Shown: positions 8,125 through 17,805, counted from the stretch's first letter. The stretch: 64,000 nt of DNA from Pelomonas saccharophila_A (GCF_031458095.1 NZ_JAVDXU010000003.1:744001-808000), one strand, 5' to 3'. The notes: a model not told the origin generated them from the letters alone. Numbers and translations: made by a program.

Positions 8125-9041
8125 TCGTAGCCGTAAGAACGCAGATGCTCTTCCGTGTCTGCCCAGCCCGAGCGCACCTTGACCCACAGCTCCAGGAAGA
8201 CGCGGCCATCCATCAGATGCTCCAGCTCCTGGCGCGACTCCGAGCCGATGCGCTTCAGGCGCTCGCCGCCCTGACCGATGATCATGCCCTTGTGGGCGTC
8301 GCGCTCGACGACGATGCTGGCGCTGATGCGGCGCAGCTCGCCCTCCTCTTCCCATTTGTCGATGACGACGGTGGAGGTGTAGGGCAGCTCGTCGCCGGTC
8401 AGGCGGAACAGCTTCTCGCGGATGATCTCGCTGGCCAGGAACTTCTCGCTGCGATCGGTCAGCGCGTCCTCGTCATAGAACCACCCCTGCTCGGGCAGAT
8501 AGGGCTTGAGGATCTTGAAGAGGCGGGTCACGTCGGCCTCCTTCTTGGCTGACAGCGGCACGAACTCGGCGAAGTTGCGACGCTCCTGCATGCCCTTGAG
8601 CCAGGGCGCCAGTTCGGCGCGGCGGTGCACGGCATCGAGCTTGTTGGCGATCAGCACGACGGGCTTGTCCTCGGGCAGCAGTCCCAGCACCTTGGCGTCG
8701 TCCAGGCCGAAGCGGCCGGCTTCGACGACGAACAGCACCAGGTCGACGTCGGCCAGCACGCCGTGCACGGTACGGTTCAGCGTGCGGTTCAGCGCGGCGT
8801 TGTGCTTGGTCTGGAAGCCGGGCGTGTCGACGAAGACGAACTGGGCCTCGTCGACCGTGCGCACGCCGGTGATGCGGTGGCGGGTCGTCTGGGCCTTGTC
8901 GGACGTGATGCTGACCTTCTGGCCCACCAGGGCGTTCAGCAGCGTGGACTTGCCGACGTTGGGTCGGCCGACGATGGCGATGAGGCCACAGCGCTGCGGT
9001 ACTTCGGAAGCACTGGAATCAGGCTTGGGCTCGGTGGTCAT
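8121..9041 (-). CDS. era: GTPase Era
   Basis: Ras-like GTPase that binds the 3' end of 16S rRNA and helps 30S subunit maturation. 306 residues, as usual. G-domain motifs: GRPNVGKST (25-33), DTPG (72-75), NKLD (133-136). The C-terminal KH domain carries GMIIGQGGERLKRIG (about 253-267). The first ~17 residues are a polar extension before the G domain. ATG start at 9041 overlaps the rnc stop by 4 bases, and the stop overlaps the recO GTG. rnc-era coupling is conserved and links rRNA processing to assembly. Confidence 0.96.
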   Translation of the reverse strand: MTTEPKPDSSASEVPQRCGLIAIVGRPNVGKSTLLNALVGQKVSITSDKAQTTRHRITGVRTVDEAQFVFVDTPGFQTKHNAALNRTLNRTVHGVLADVDLVLFVVEAGRFGLDDAKVLGLLPEDKPVVLIANKLDAVHRRAELAPWLKGMQERRNFAEFVPLSAKKEADVTRLFKILKPYLPEQGWFYDEDALTDRSEKFLASEIIREKLFRLTGDELPYTSTVVIDKWEEEGELRRISASIVVERDAHKGMIIGQGGERLKRIGSESRQELEHLMDGRVFLELWVKVRSGWADTEEHLRSYGYE

Positions 9042-9730
9042 GGTCTGCCTCGTTCGGCGGTCAGTCTATCCAGCAGGCGGCGGGCGGCCTCCTGCTCGGC
9101 GATGCGGCGCGAACGCCCTTCGCCCAGTTCGGCGACGTCCAGGGCTGGCACCGCGCATTCGACCTCGAAGGTCTGGGCATGGGCCTGTCCGCGTGTCGCG
9201 ACGATACGGTAGCTCGGCACGGCGATGCGCCGGGCCTGCAGCCATTCCTGCAGTGCGGTCTTGGCGTCCTTGGCGAAGTCGCCGGCGCTGGAGGCCGTGG
9301 CGATGGTTTCACCCAGCAGGCGGCGCACGATGGCCAGGGCCGCGTCGTAGCCGGCGTCGATATAGGCCGCACCCAGCACGGCCTCGACGGCATCGGCCAG
9401 GATGGAGGGCCGCTGGCCGCCGCCGCCGCGGGCTTCGCCGTCCGACATCTTCAGCACGGCCGGCAAGTTCAGCGCCAGGGCCAGCTTGTGCAGGCTGTCC
9501 TCGCGCACCAGATGGGCGCGCACCCGGGTCAGATCACCCTCGTCGGAGCCGGCGTAGCGTTCGTAGAGCAGGCTGGAGACGGCCAGGCTGAGGACGGCGT
9601 CACCCAGGAATTCCAGCCTCTCGTTGTGGTCGGCGCCGTAGCTGCGATGGGTGATAGCCCGCGCGAGCAACTCGGGCCGCTGGAAGCGGTGGCCAAGGCG
9701 TCGTTGCAGGTCGTCCAGCGCGGCGCTCAT
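9038..9730 (-). CDS. rnc: Ribonuclease III
   Basis: Double-strand-specific RNase that cuts the rRNA precursor and regulatory duplexes. 230 residues. The signature ERLEFLGDAV sits at 38-47, with the catalytic acidic residues; the second acidic cluster (DAVEAVLGAAYIDAG) follows near 113-127. A C-terminal double-stranded RNA-binding domain covers about 155-225. It lies between the DUF4845 gene and era, with a 4-base overlap to era. The lepB-DUF4845-rnc-era order is typical of beta- and gammaproteobacteria. Confidence 0.96.
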   Translation of the reverse strand: MSAALDDLQRRLGHRFQRPELLARAITHRSYGADHNERLEFLGDAVLSLAVSSLLYERYAGSDEGDLTRVRAHLVREDSLHKLALALNLPAVLKMSDGEARGGGGQRPSILADAVEAVLGAAYIDAGYDAALAIVRRLLGETIATASSAGDFAKDAKTALQEWLQARRIAVPSYRIVATRGQAHAQTFEVECAVPALDVAELGEGRSRRIAEQEAARRLLDRLTAERGRP

Positions 9731-9746
9731 CGTCGCGGCATGGTCG

Positions 9747-10139
9747 TCAACGCGACTTGCCCCGGTACTTGATCATCAGGTAGACCGGGCCGAAGATGTC
9801 GATTTCCTTGTCCCAGGCGAACTCGATGACGACCCTGTCATTGGCGTCCTTGGTGATGACGAGGTCGGTGCTCTTGATGCTCTGGATGGAGTACTCGGTC
9901 AAGGTGGCCTTGTCGAACTCCTGACGCACCTGGGGAACGGTGGCCGGGTTGCCGGCCGCAATGCGGTCGACGACGCGCTGCACCGTGTAGTACTCCAGCA
10001 CCGTCGGGAAGACTTTCATGCCGACGACGGCCGTGACGGCAATGACGGCGCCCCAGAACAGCAGGCCGATCAGCGTGAGGCCACGCTGGCTGCGGGAGGG
10101 GGCGGAAGGCGTAAGGCGGCGGCAGCTCATCTGGGGCAT
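9747..10139 (-). CDS. DUF4845 family membrane-anchored protein
   Basis: A 130-residue protein of the DUF4845 family, commonly found between lepB and rnc. After a basic N terminus it has one hydrophobic segment (about GLTLIGLLFWGAVIAVTAVVGMKV, 20-43), starting with a prepilin-like 'RGLTLIGLL' stretch. A ~85-residue extracytoplasmic domain follows. Function is unknown; the pseudopilin-like N terminus is typical of the family. ATG 10139 overlaps the lepB stop by one base; a second in-frame ATG at 10130 is possible. Confidence 0.85.
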   Translation of the reverse strand: MPQMSCRRLTPSAPSRSQRGLTLIGLLFWGAVIAVTAVVGMKVFPTVLEYYTVQRVVDRIAAGNPATVPQVRQEFDKATLTEYSIQSIKSTDLVITKDANDRVVIEFAWDKEIDIFGPVYLMIKYRGKSR

Positions 10140-11137
10140 CAATTGAAGAAGGTACCGATGCGCTTGAGGTTACCGAAATTCATCCAGACCAAGAAGGCCT
10201 TGCCGACGATGTTTTCATCCGGCACGAAACCCCAGTAGCGGGAATCGCGGGAGTTGTCACGGTTGTCGCCCAGCATGAAGTAGTGGCCGGCCGGTACCTT
10301 GCAGGTCACGCCCTCGACGGTGTAGCGGCAGTTTTCCTGGAAGGGGAAGGGGCCGTCGGCGCGGTCGGCACGGAAAAAGGTCTGGGCGTCGGGCTGCACC
10401 AGGATCTCGTGCTCCTTGTCGCCCAGCTTCTCCAGGAAGCGGGGGCGATAGACGCGCGGCGAGCCGCTGTCGTCATAGAACTTGCCCAGCGGCTGGGTCG
10501 TCGCGAGCTGACCGTTGATGTAGAGCTTCTGGTTGACGTAGCTGATCTCGTCACCCGGGATGCCGGCCACGCGCTTGATGAAGTCGGTGCTCGGATCCTC
10601 GGGATAGCGGAAGACCATCACGTCGCCACGCTTGACGTCGTTGTTCGGGATGATCTTCTTGTTGATCACCGGCAGGCGGATGCCGTAGTGGAACTTGTTG
10701 ACCAGGATGAGGTCGCCGACCAGCAGCGTCGGCACCATCGAGCCGGACGGGATCTTGAAGGGCTCGAACAGGAAGCTGCGCAGCAGGAAGACGACCAGGA
10801 TGACCGGGAACAGGCCGGCGGTCCAGTCCAGCCACCAGGGCTGCTGCAGGATCTGCTGGCGGGCCGGCTCGACATCGCCGTCCACCCGGGCGATGCCCTG
10901 GGCGGCCAGCGTCTCGCGGCGCTTGGCATCGTTGTCCACCAGGGCCTGGGCGGCGGCGCGGCGGGCCGGCGCGAAATGAAAGCGTTCGGCCAGCCAGTAG
11001 AAGAGCGTGACCGCCGTCAGCACGAAGAGCAGCAACGCAAAGTTGCCGTTCCATCGGCCGGCGTACCAGCCGCCCAGATAGGCCACCAGGGCCGCATACA
11101 AAACGCCGGTGAGAACGCTCATCGATTGAAGGGGCAT
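10139..11137 (-). CDS. lepB: Signal peptidase I
   Basis: Inner-membrane serine protease that removes Sec and Tat signal peptides on the periplasmic side. 332 residues. Two N-terminal hydrophobic segments (about 10-24 and 33-50) flank a charged cytoplasmic loop (50-100), and a third hydrophobic segment lies at 108-122. Catalytic Ser133 is in PSGSMVPTL, and the general base Lys188 is in DFIKRVAGIPGD. The box GDNRDNSRDSRYWGFV is near 290-306. It follows lepA by 5 bases, the classic lepA-lepB pairing. A second in-frame ATG at 11122 is possible. Confidence 0.95.
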   Translation of the reverse strand: MPLQSMSVLTGVLYAALVAYLGGWYAGRWNGNFALLLFVLTAVTLFYWLAERFHFAPARRAAAQALVDNDAKRRETLAAQGIARVDGDVEPARQQILQQPWWLDWTAGLFPVILVVFLLRSFLFEPFKIPSGSMVPTLLVGDLILVNKFHYGIRLPVINKKIIPNNDVKRGDVMVFRYPEDPSTDFIKRVAGIPGDEISYVNQKLYINGQLATTQPLGKFYDDSGSPRVYRPRFLEKLGDKEHEILVQPDAQTFFRADRADGPFPFQENCRYTVEGVTCKVPAGHYFMLGDNRDNSRDSRYWGFVPDENIVGKAFLVWMNFGNLKRIGTFFN

Positions 11138-11142
11138 GGGAG

Positions 11143-12951
<1,809 letters not shown>

Positions 12952-12970
12952 CTGATCTTGAGCAGGACAC

Positions 12971-13035
12971 AACGGCGTCAGCCGTTGCGCCGCACGCTAA
13001 CTTCGCACTGCGAAGTTAAGCGCGGTGAAGCCGCG
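12971..13035 (-). promoter_or_regulatory. Cluster of three short hairpins in the lepA leader
   Basis: Three perfect inverted repeats in 65 bases upstream of lepA: CGCGG/CCGCG (13021-13025 with 13031-13035), TAACTTCGC/GCGAAGTTA (12998-13006 with 13010-13018, loop ACT), and AACGGC/GCCGTT (12971-12976 with 12981-12986, loop GTCA). All fall between the upstream terminator and the ATG, so they would be in the lepA 5' leader if its promoter is here. No clear -35/-10 pair was found. Regulatory role is inference. Confidence 0.4.
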
Positions 13036-13046
13036 CGGCGGTAGGC

Positions 13047-13080
13047 AAAAAAAAGGCACGTCGAAGAGGCGACGTGCCTT
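13047..13080 (-). terminator. Strong Rho-independent terminator upstream of lepA
   Basis: Perfect 11-base stem (AAGGCACGTCG with CGACGTGCCTT, 13053-13063 and 13070-13080, 6-base loop), followed on the - strand by eight T residues (13054-13047, the last two also in the stem). It ends transcription coming from mucD or from the candidate small RNA, and so separates rpoE-rseA-mucD from lepA. Confidence 0.8.
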
Positions 13081-13110
13081 CCAACAAAAGGTATGGCAAC
13101 TGCTTGTTGG
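13047..13110 (-). ncRNA. Candidate ~64-nt two-hairpin small RNA between mucD and lepA
   Basis: On the - strand a TACAAT -10-like box (13122-13117) is followed seven bases later by hairpin 1: CCAACAA (13110-13104), a 16-base loop, then TTGTTGG (13087-13081). Hairpin 2 begins immediately with an 11-base perfect stem (13080-13070 with 13063-13053) ending in eight T residues (13054-13047). The apical loop of hairpin 1 contains UACCUU, complementary to a Shine-Dalgarno-like AAGGUA. No convincing -35 box and no ORF of note were seen. It could instead be the 3' end of the mucD mRNA. Confidence 0.4.
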
Positions 13111-13197
13111 GCTTCCATTGTAGCCAAAAGGCCCAGCCGGGAAGCCGCACCAGCATTGGTTTTCCGGCCGTTGCAGGCTGCCAACAAGGAATTTTAA

Positions 13198-13235
13198 CCA
13201 CAGCTTATCCACAAGTTCTTGTGGATCGCCTGTGG
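13198..13235. promoter_or_regulatory. 38-base palindrome with DnaA-box-like elements
   Basis: CCACAG (13198-13203), a 3-base mismatch, ATCCACAAG (13207-13215), two bases, CTTGTGGAT (13218-13226), a 3-base mismatch, CTGTGG (13230-13235): a near-perfect dyad centred at 13216/13217. The left arm contains TTATCCACA (13205-13213), an exact DnaA box. The right arm contains TGTGGATCG (7 of 9 to the inverted box) and TGTGGAAGA. Function unproven. The remaining ~220 bases up to mucD (13236-13458) show nothing recognisable. Confidence 0.5.
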
Positions 13236-13458
13236 AAGAAATCCTGGTGTCACGGACGGCCTTCGATTCCACCGTCGGACACCGCTTTCCAGCACGCATC
13301 GAGCCTCGATTTTAGCGGGTGGCGCGAACAATCCGGGCGCAAATACAAAAGTTAGCCGGCGCCAACTTCCCAAAACGGTGGACAACTTCATCCGCCGGCT
13401 GGCCCGGCCTTGCCGCATCGCGGAAAGCCCGAGGCGTCGGCCGAGGATTTGCGCTACA

Positions 13459-14931
13459 TCAGCGGGCCGGCTTCAGCAGCACGAAGCTGGTCACGTCCTC
13501 CCGCCGCACGACCAGGTTGAGGGTCTTGTTCTTGTCGGCCTTGGCGATCTGGGCCTGGAAGGCCTTGACCGAAGCCACCTCGACGTTGTCCACCGATAGG
13601 ATGAGGTCGCCCTCGCGCAGGCCCGCGCGGGCGGCGGCGCCCGTGGCGCTGTCGACCTTGACGCCGGATTTCAGCTTCAACTCCTTGCGCTGGGCCTCGG
13701 TCACTTCGGAAACCTTCAGGCCCAGGGCCGTGCTCGGGGCGGTGGTGGGCGCCGGCTCCTTGCTGCTGTTGTCGTCGCTGCTGCTGCCCAGCTTCTTGCT
13801 GCGTTCGTCCTCGCCGATGGTGACGACGATGTCCTTGGTCGTGCCGCGGCGGAACACGGTCAGCGTGGTCTTGGCACCGGGCTTCACATTGGCCACCAGG
13901 CGACGCAGGTCGGCGGCCTTGTCCACCGTCTTGCCGTCCACCTTGGTCACGACGTCGCCACCTTCGACGCCGGCTTTCTCAGCCGGGCCGCCGGCGATGA
14001 CGGAGCGGATCACGGCGCCCTGAGGCTTGCCCAGACCGATGGCCTCGGCGATTTCCTTGGTCAGGTCATCCGGCAGCACGCCAAGATAGCCGCGCACGAC
14101 GCGGCCGCCGGCGCGCAGCTCGTCGGCCACGCGGATGGCATCGGCGATGGGGATCGCGAACGAGATGCCCATATAGCCGCCGTTCTGGCTGTAGATCTGC
14201 GAGTTGATGCCGATGACCTCGCCCCGCATATTGACCAGCGGGCCGCCCGAATTGCCGGGATTGATGGCCACGTCGGTCTGGATCAGCGGCAGCAGATCGC
14301 CCGTATCGCGCTGCTTGGCGCTGATGATGCCCGCCGTCACGGTGTTCTCCAGGCCGAAGGGCGAGCCGATGGCCATGACCCATTCCCCGACCTTGGACTT
14401 GTTGCTGTCGCCAACCTTGACGACCGGCAGGCCGCTGGCCTCGACCTTGACGACAGCGACGTCGGAGCGCTGGTCGGCGCCGATGAGCTTGGCCTTGAGC
14501 TCGCGCTTGTCGGTCAGCGTGACGATGACCTCGTCGGCGCCCTGCACCACATGGGCATTGGTCAGCACATAGCCGTCGGCGCTGAGGATGAAGCCGGAGC
14601 CGACGCCGCGGCGCATCGGGCCGTCGTCGTCCGGCGTGCCGCCGCCGCGCGGCGCACCGCGGCGCTGGTTGGGCACCGGGATGCCGAAGCGGCGGAAGAA
14701 CTCCTGCATCTGCTCGTTCATCTCCGCCTGGCCTTCGCTCATCTTCACCTTCTCGGCGGTGCGGATGTTGACGACGGCGGGACCGACGCTCTCGACCAGG
14801 TCGCTGAAATCCGGCAGGCCGCGCGGCTGGGCGGTGGCGGGCGCCTGGCCCAGGGCGAGGGCAAGGGCCAGCGCCGTGCCGGACAGCAGCAGGCGCGTGC
14901 GCGCGGGAGTCGAACGGTTCTCAGCGTGCAT
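13459..14931 (-). CDS. mucD: Periplasmic serine protease/chaperone MucD (DegP/HtrA family, Do type)
   Basis: HtrA-family protease that degrades misfolded envelope proteins and restrains the sigma-E pathway. 490 residues. Signal peptide at 1-34 (cleavage near ATA-QP). Trypsin-like domain with His127 (TNAHVV), Asp157 (SDVAVVK) and Ser228 (NPGNSGGP). Two PDZ domains follow at about 270-375 and 400-488; the Gly/Ser/Asp-rich linker between them (KKLGSSSDDNSSKEP) is long. An Arg/Gly-rich loop at 89-107 precedes the catalytic domain. I chose ATG 14931 over an in-frame TTG at 14958. It lies downstream of rpoE-rseA, its usual place, but rseB is missing between them. Confidence 0.94.
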   Translation of the reverse strand: MHAENRSTPARTRLLLSGTALALALALGQAPATAQPRGLPDFSDLVESVGPAVVNIRTAEKVKMSEGQAEMNEQMQEFFRRFGIPVPNQRRGAPRGGGTPDDDGPMRRGVGSGFILSADGYVLTNAHVVQGADEVIVTLTDKRELKAKLIGADQRSDVAVVKVEASGLPVVKVGDSNKSKVGEWVMAIGSPFGLENTVTAGIISAKQRDTGDLLPLIQTDVAINPGNSGGPLVNMRGEVIGINSQIYSQNGGYMGISFAIPIADAIRVADELRAGGRVVRGYLGVLPDDLTKEIAEAIGLGKPQGAVIRSVIAGGPAEKAGVEGGDVVTKVDGKTVDKAADLRRLVANVKPGAKTTLTVFRRGTTKDIVVTIGEDERSKKLGSSSDDNSSKEPAPTTAPSTALGLKVSEVTEAQRKELKLKSGVKVDSATGAAARAGLREGDLILSVDNVEVASVKAFQAQIAKADKNKTLNLVVRREDVTSFVLLKPAR

Positions 14932-15003
14932 ATCGGATTCCCAGGATTCAGCAGGCAAAAGCGGACAAACGGTCAGGGCAGATAAGGGCAGCGCCGCCGG
15001 GCT

Positions 15004-15513
15004 TCAAGGACGGGCTTGCGAGGCTGCAGGCTCCGGCAGTGTCAGGTTCCAGTCGATGACCTCGGGCGGCGCATCCGGCAGGGTACGACCTGCGGCCGTC
15101 TGCGCAAAGCTCAGGCCGCTAAGGCCCTGGGCTCGTGGTGTTGCAATCGGGGCAGCGGCGATCTCGACGTCCCCGGCGGGCGCGGGCCGCAGCAGGCCGA
15201 AACCCAGGGCGAAGGCGACGAAGCTGGCGGCCACCGCCAGCGGCGCCAGCCACTCGCGCCGGTGCCGGGGTTCGGCCGCCTCGACCGGCAACTGTGCGCG
15301 AAGCGCCGTGAGCAGGGCCTCGGGCTCGCGATGCAGCGCCGGCAACTCGGCCCTCAGGCCGTCACCGGCCGCGTGCCAAAGGGCCCAGCGCTCGCGCAGG
15401 CCCGGGTCGCCCGCCCAGGCCGCATTCACGCGCGCCCAGTCGGCAGGCGTCGCCCGGCCGTCCATGACGGCGGACAGGGCTTCGTTCAAGGCCTCGTCGA
15501 CAGGGCTCACCAT
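15004..15513 (-). CDS. rseA: Anti-sigma-E factor RseA
   Basis: Inner-membrane anti-sigma factor that holds RpoE until cleaved by DegS/RseP-type proteases. 169 residues. The N-terminal cytoplasmic domain (1-75) matches RseA_N (EALSAVMDGRATPADW...W..WH..GD.LR). One membrane helix spans about 88-108, and a periplasmic domain of ~60 residues ends the protein. The start overlaps the rpoE stop by 7 bases; a GTG at 15510 is an alternative. The periplasmic part is short and no rseB gene follows, so the RseB-binding step may be absent or altered. Confidence 0.88.
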   Translation of the reverse strand: MVSPVDEALNEALSAVMDGRATPADWARVNAAWAGDPGLRERWALWHAAGDGLRAELPALHREPEALLTALRAQLPVEAAEPRHRREWLAPLAVAASFVAFALGFGLLRPAPAGDVEIAAAPIATPRAQGLSGLSFAQTAAGRTLPDAPPEVIDWNLTLPEPAASQARP

Positions 15514-16088
15514 CGCCGCCCTCCTCCGCCGCCCAGCAGCGGCCGCAGCCGCGCGGCCACGGCTTCGCGCGCACGGAAGATGCGCGAGCGCACCGTGCCC
15601 GGTGGGCAGTCCATCAGATCGCCGATCTCGTCGTAGCTCAAGCCATCCACCTCTCGCAGCAACAGCGCCCGGCGCTGGTCTTCGGCCAGGGCTGCGACGG
15701 CGTCGTCCAGTTCCCGGGCCAGTTGGCGACCCGCGAGCAAGGCCTCGGGGGTCGCATCGTCGCTTGGAGCCGCATCGGTGCCGAAAGTTCCCTCGTCGTC
15801 ATCCAGGGATTCCACGGGACGCTGGCGGGCCCGGTGCCGTTTGGCGGCATTGATCGCGATGCGGTAGATCCAGGTGTAGAAGGCGCTGTCGCCGCGAAAG
15901 GCCGGCAGGGCGCGGTAGGCCGCCAGGAAGGTCTCCTGGCAGAGGTCGGCGACGTCGGCGGAGTCGCGCACGCTGCGCGACAGCAGGCGCTCGACGCGGC
16001 GCTGGTATTTCAGTACCAGCATATCGAAGGCGGCGCGGCTGCCCGCCTGGGCCTCGCGCACCAGCAGGGCGTCGGCTTCGTCGCTCAT
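15507..16088 (-). CDS. rpoE: RNA polymerase sigma-E factor (ECF)
   Basis: Extracytoplasmic-function sigma factor for envelope stress. 193 residues from ATG 16088. Region 2 shows DLCQETFLAAYRAL (48-61) and FYTWIYRIAINAAKRH (70-85). Region 4 shows LREVDGLSYDEIGDLMDCPPGTVRSRI (about 145-171), the helix-turn-helix for the -35 element. The frame is open upstream to 16142, but homology begins at MSDEADALL, and this ATG overlaps the stop of the preceding ygfX-like gene (ATGA). It is coupled to rseA downstream. Confidence 0.94.
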   Translation of the reverse strand: MSDEADALLVREAQAGSRAAFDMLVLKYQRRVERLLSRSVRDSADVADLCQETFLAAYRALPAFRGDSAFYTWIYRIAINAAKRHRARQRPVESLDDDEGTFGTDAAPSDDATPEALLAGRQLARELDDAVAALAEDQRRALLLREVDGLSYDEIGDLMDCPPGTVRSRIFRAREAVAARLRPLLGGGGGRRW

Positions 16089-16501
16089 CGCTGCACCGCG
16101 GCACCCGGCGCCGAGAACAAGGTGGCACGCAGCGCCCCCCATTGCAGTTGCTGATGACGGGCCAAAGGCAGCCAGCGCGGGCCGGGCGCGGCGCGCAGCA
16201 GCAACCAGGCGTCGAGATCGATCAGCACGGCGAGTTGGACGGCGGTTTCTTCATCTTGCCCAGGCTCGGCCAGCCACCAGGCCTGGCCGTCCCAGCGCAA
16301 GCGGCGCGGCAGCACGGCGGCGGCCCGCCAGGCATAGGCGATGGCGGCCGGCACGGCCAGCAGCACAGGCCAGGCCGAAGGGGTGTGGCTGAGGGCCCAG
16401 GCGGCAAGGCCGCCCGAAGCAAGCGCCGCGACGAGGGCCACAGCGGCCTGCACGGCCGGCTGAGGCTGCAACTGCACGACGACGGGCGGCGTGCGGCGCA
16501 T
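16085..16501 (-). CDS. Small membrane protein resembling YgfX/CptA
   Basis: 138 residues with two hydrophobic helices (about 16-36 and 42-62, the second ending in basic RRLRW) and a cytoplasmic beta-rich tail. The tail pattern (LLLRAAPGPRWLPLARHQQLQWGALRATL) resembles the YgfX/CptA family, in which ...WLPLFRDSL..W..LR... is conserved. In E. coli that family is paired with SdhE (YgfY) and affects MreB/FtsZ, but no sdhE-like gene is present here. The start codon is ATG 16501, 15 bases after fabF. Its stop overlaps the rpoE ATG, so the two are translationally coupled. Family call is moderate. Confidence 0.55.
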   Translation of the reverse strand: MRRTPPVVVQLQPQPAVQAAVALVAALASGGLAAWALSHTPSAWPVLLAVPAAIAYAWRAAAVLPRRLRWDGQAWWLAEPGQDEETAVQLAVLIDLDAWLLLRAAPGPRWLPLARHQQLQWGALRATLFSAPGAAVQR

Positions 16502-16516
16502 CGCCGGCGGGCGCGA

Positions 16517-17761
16517 TCAGACGCGCTTGAAGATCAGCGTGCCGTTGGTGCCGCCGAAGCCGAAGTTGTTCTTGGCGGCGACGTCGATCTTCATCGGCCG
16601 CGCCTCGTTGGCGCAGTAATCCAGGTCGCACTCGGGGTCCTGGTTGAAGATGTTGATCGTCGGCGGGGCGATTTGGTCGCGGATGGCAAGGGCGGTGAAC
16701 ACCGACTCGATGCCGCCCGCGCCGCCCAGCAGGTGGCCGGTCATGGACTTGGTCGAGCTGATGACCATGTTCTTGGCGTGGTCGCCAAAGGCCAGCTTGA
16801 TGGCGTTGGTCTCGTTCACGTCACCCAGCGGCGTGGACGTGCCGTGGGCGTTCATGTACTGGACCTGGTCGGGGTTCATGCCCGCATTGCGCAGCGCCGC
16901 GCGCATCGAGCGCTTGGGGCCGTCAACGTTGGGCGCGGTCATGTGGTACGCGTCCGCACCCATGCCGAAACCGGCCAGTTCGCAGTAGATCTTGGCGCCG
17001 CGCTTCTTGGCGTGCTCGTACTCTTCGAGCACCAGCACGCCAGCGCCCTCGCCCAGCACGAAGCCGTCGCGGTCCTTGTCCCAGGGGCGGGACGCGGTCG
17101 CGGGATCGTCGTTGCGGGTGGAGAGGGCCCGGGCCGCGGCGAAACCGCCGATGCCCAGCGGCGACACCGCACCTTCGGCGCCGCCCGCGATCATCACGTC
17201 GGCGTCGCCGTACTCGATGAGGCGGCCGGCTTCGCCGATCGCATGCAGGCCCGTGGTGCAGGCCGTCACGATCGCCAGGTTGGGACCCTGGAAGCCGAAG
17301 TTGATGGAGACATGGCCCGAGATCATGTTGATGATCGAGGCCGGGATGAAGAACGGCGAGATGCGGCGCGGGCCGCGGTTCATCAGCTCGGTGTGGGTGT
17401 CTTCGATCAGCGGCAGGCCGCCGATGCCCGAACCCACGAGCACGCCGATGCGCTCGGCCTGTTCTTCGGTCAGTTGATCTCCGGTGGGAATGCCGGAGTC
17501 ACGCACCGCCTGGAAAGCCGCCGCCAGCCCGTAATGGATGAAGCCATCCATGTGCCGGGCTTCCTTGGCGGGGATGTAGTCCTCGATGCTGAAGCCCTTG
17601 ACCTCACCCGCGAAATGGCATGCCAGGTTGCTGGCATCAAAGCGGGTGACGGTGGCAATGCCGGAACGACCGGCGAGGATATTGGCCCAACCTTCGGCAA
17701 CGGTATTGCCGACAGGACTGATCAGGCCAAGACCGGTGACGACAACGCGACGACGGCTCAT
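16517..17761 (-). CDS. fabF: 3-oxoacyl-[ACP] synthase II
   Basis: Cytosolic condensing enzyme (KAS II) that elongates acyl-ACP with malonyl-ACP, including C16:1 to C18:1. 414 residues, the standard length. Nucleophile Cys168 lies in VTACTTG, and the two His residues lie in NAHGTSTPLGD (about 306) and TGHLLGGAGG (about 343). It follows acpP by 35 bases, the universal acpP-fabF order. A hairpin at the acpP stop codon may reduce fabF transcription relative to acpP. Confidence 0.97.
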   Translation of the reverse strand: MSRRRVVVTGLGLISPVGNTVAEGWANILAGRSGIATVTRFDASNLACHFAGEVKGFSIEDYIPAKEARHMDGFIHYGLAAAFQAVRDSGIPTGDQLTEEQAERIGVLVGSGIGGLPLIEDTHTELMNRGPRRISPFFIPASIINMISGHVSINFGFQGPNLAIVTACTTGLHAIGEAGRLIEYGDADVMIAGGAEGAVSPLGIGGFAAARALSTRNDDPATASRPWDKDRDGFVLGEGAGVLVLEEYEHAKKRGAKIYCELAGFGMGADAYHMTAPNVDGPKRSMRAALRNAGMNPDQVQYMNAHGTSTPLGDVNETNAIKLAFGDHAKNMVISSTKSMTGHLLGGAGGIESVFTALAIRDQIAPPTINIFNQDPECDLDYCANEARPMKIDVAAKNNFGFGGTNGTLIFKRV

Positions 17762-17790
17762 GCAGTGCGGATCAGAGTTGCGAGAGAGAA

Positions 17791-17805
17791 AAGGCCTCAG
17801 GCCTT
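17791..17805 (-). terminator. Attenuator-like hairpin at the acpP stop codon
   Basis: AAGGCC/GGCCTT stem (17791-17796 with 17100+700 to 17805, i.e. 17800-17805) with a 3-base loop that is the acpP stop codon itself. On the - strand it is followed by a T/C-rich tract (TTCTCTCTC). It fits partial termination between the highly expressed acpP and fabF. Confidence 0.4.

Noticed and set aside
7372..8355. recO with an 82-residue N-terminal extension
   Set aside because: The extension is Arg/Gly-rich and lies over era; the GTG at 8124 overlapping the era stop gives the normal RecO length.
12978..13418. Several 60-100 codon frames in the mucD-lepA gap
   Set aside because: They overlap each other on both strands and cover the terminator and palindromes; none has a good start or known similarity.
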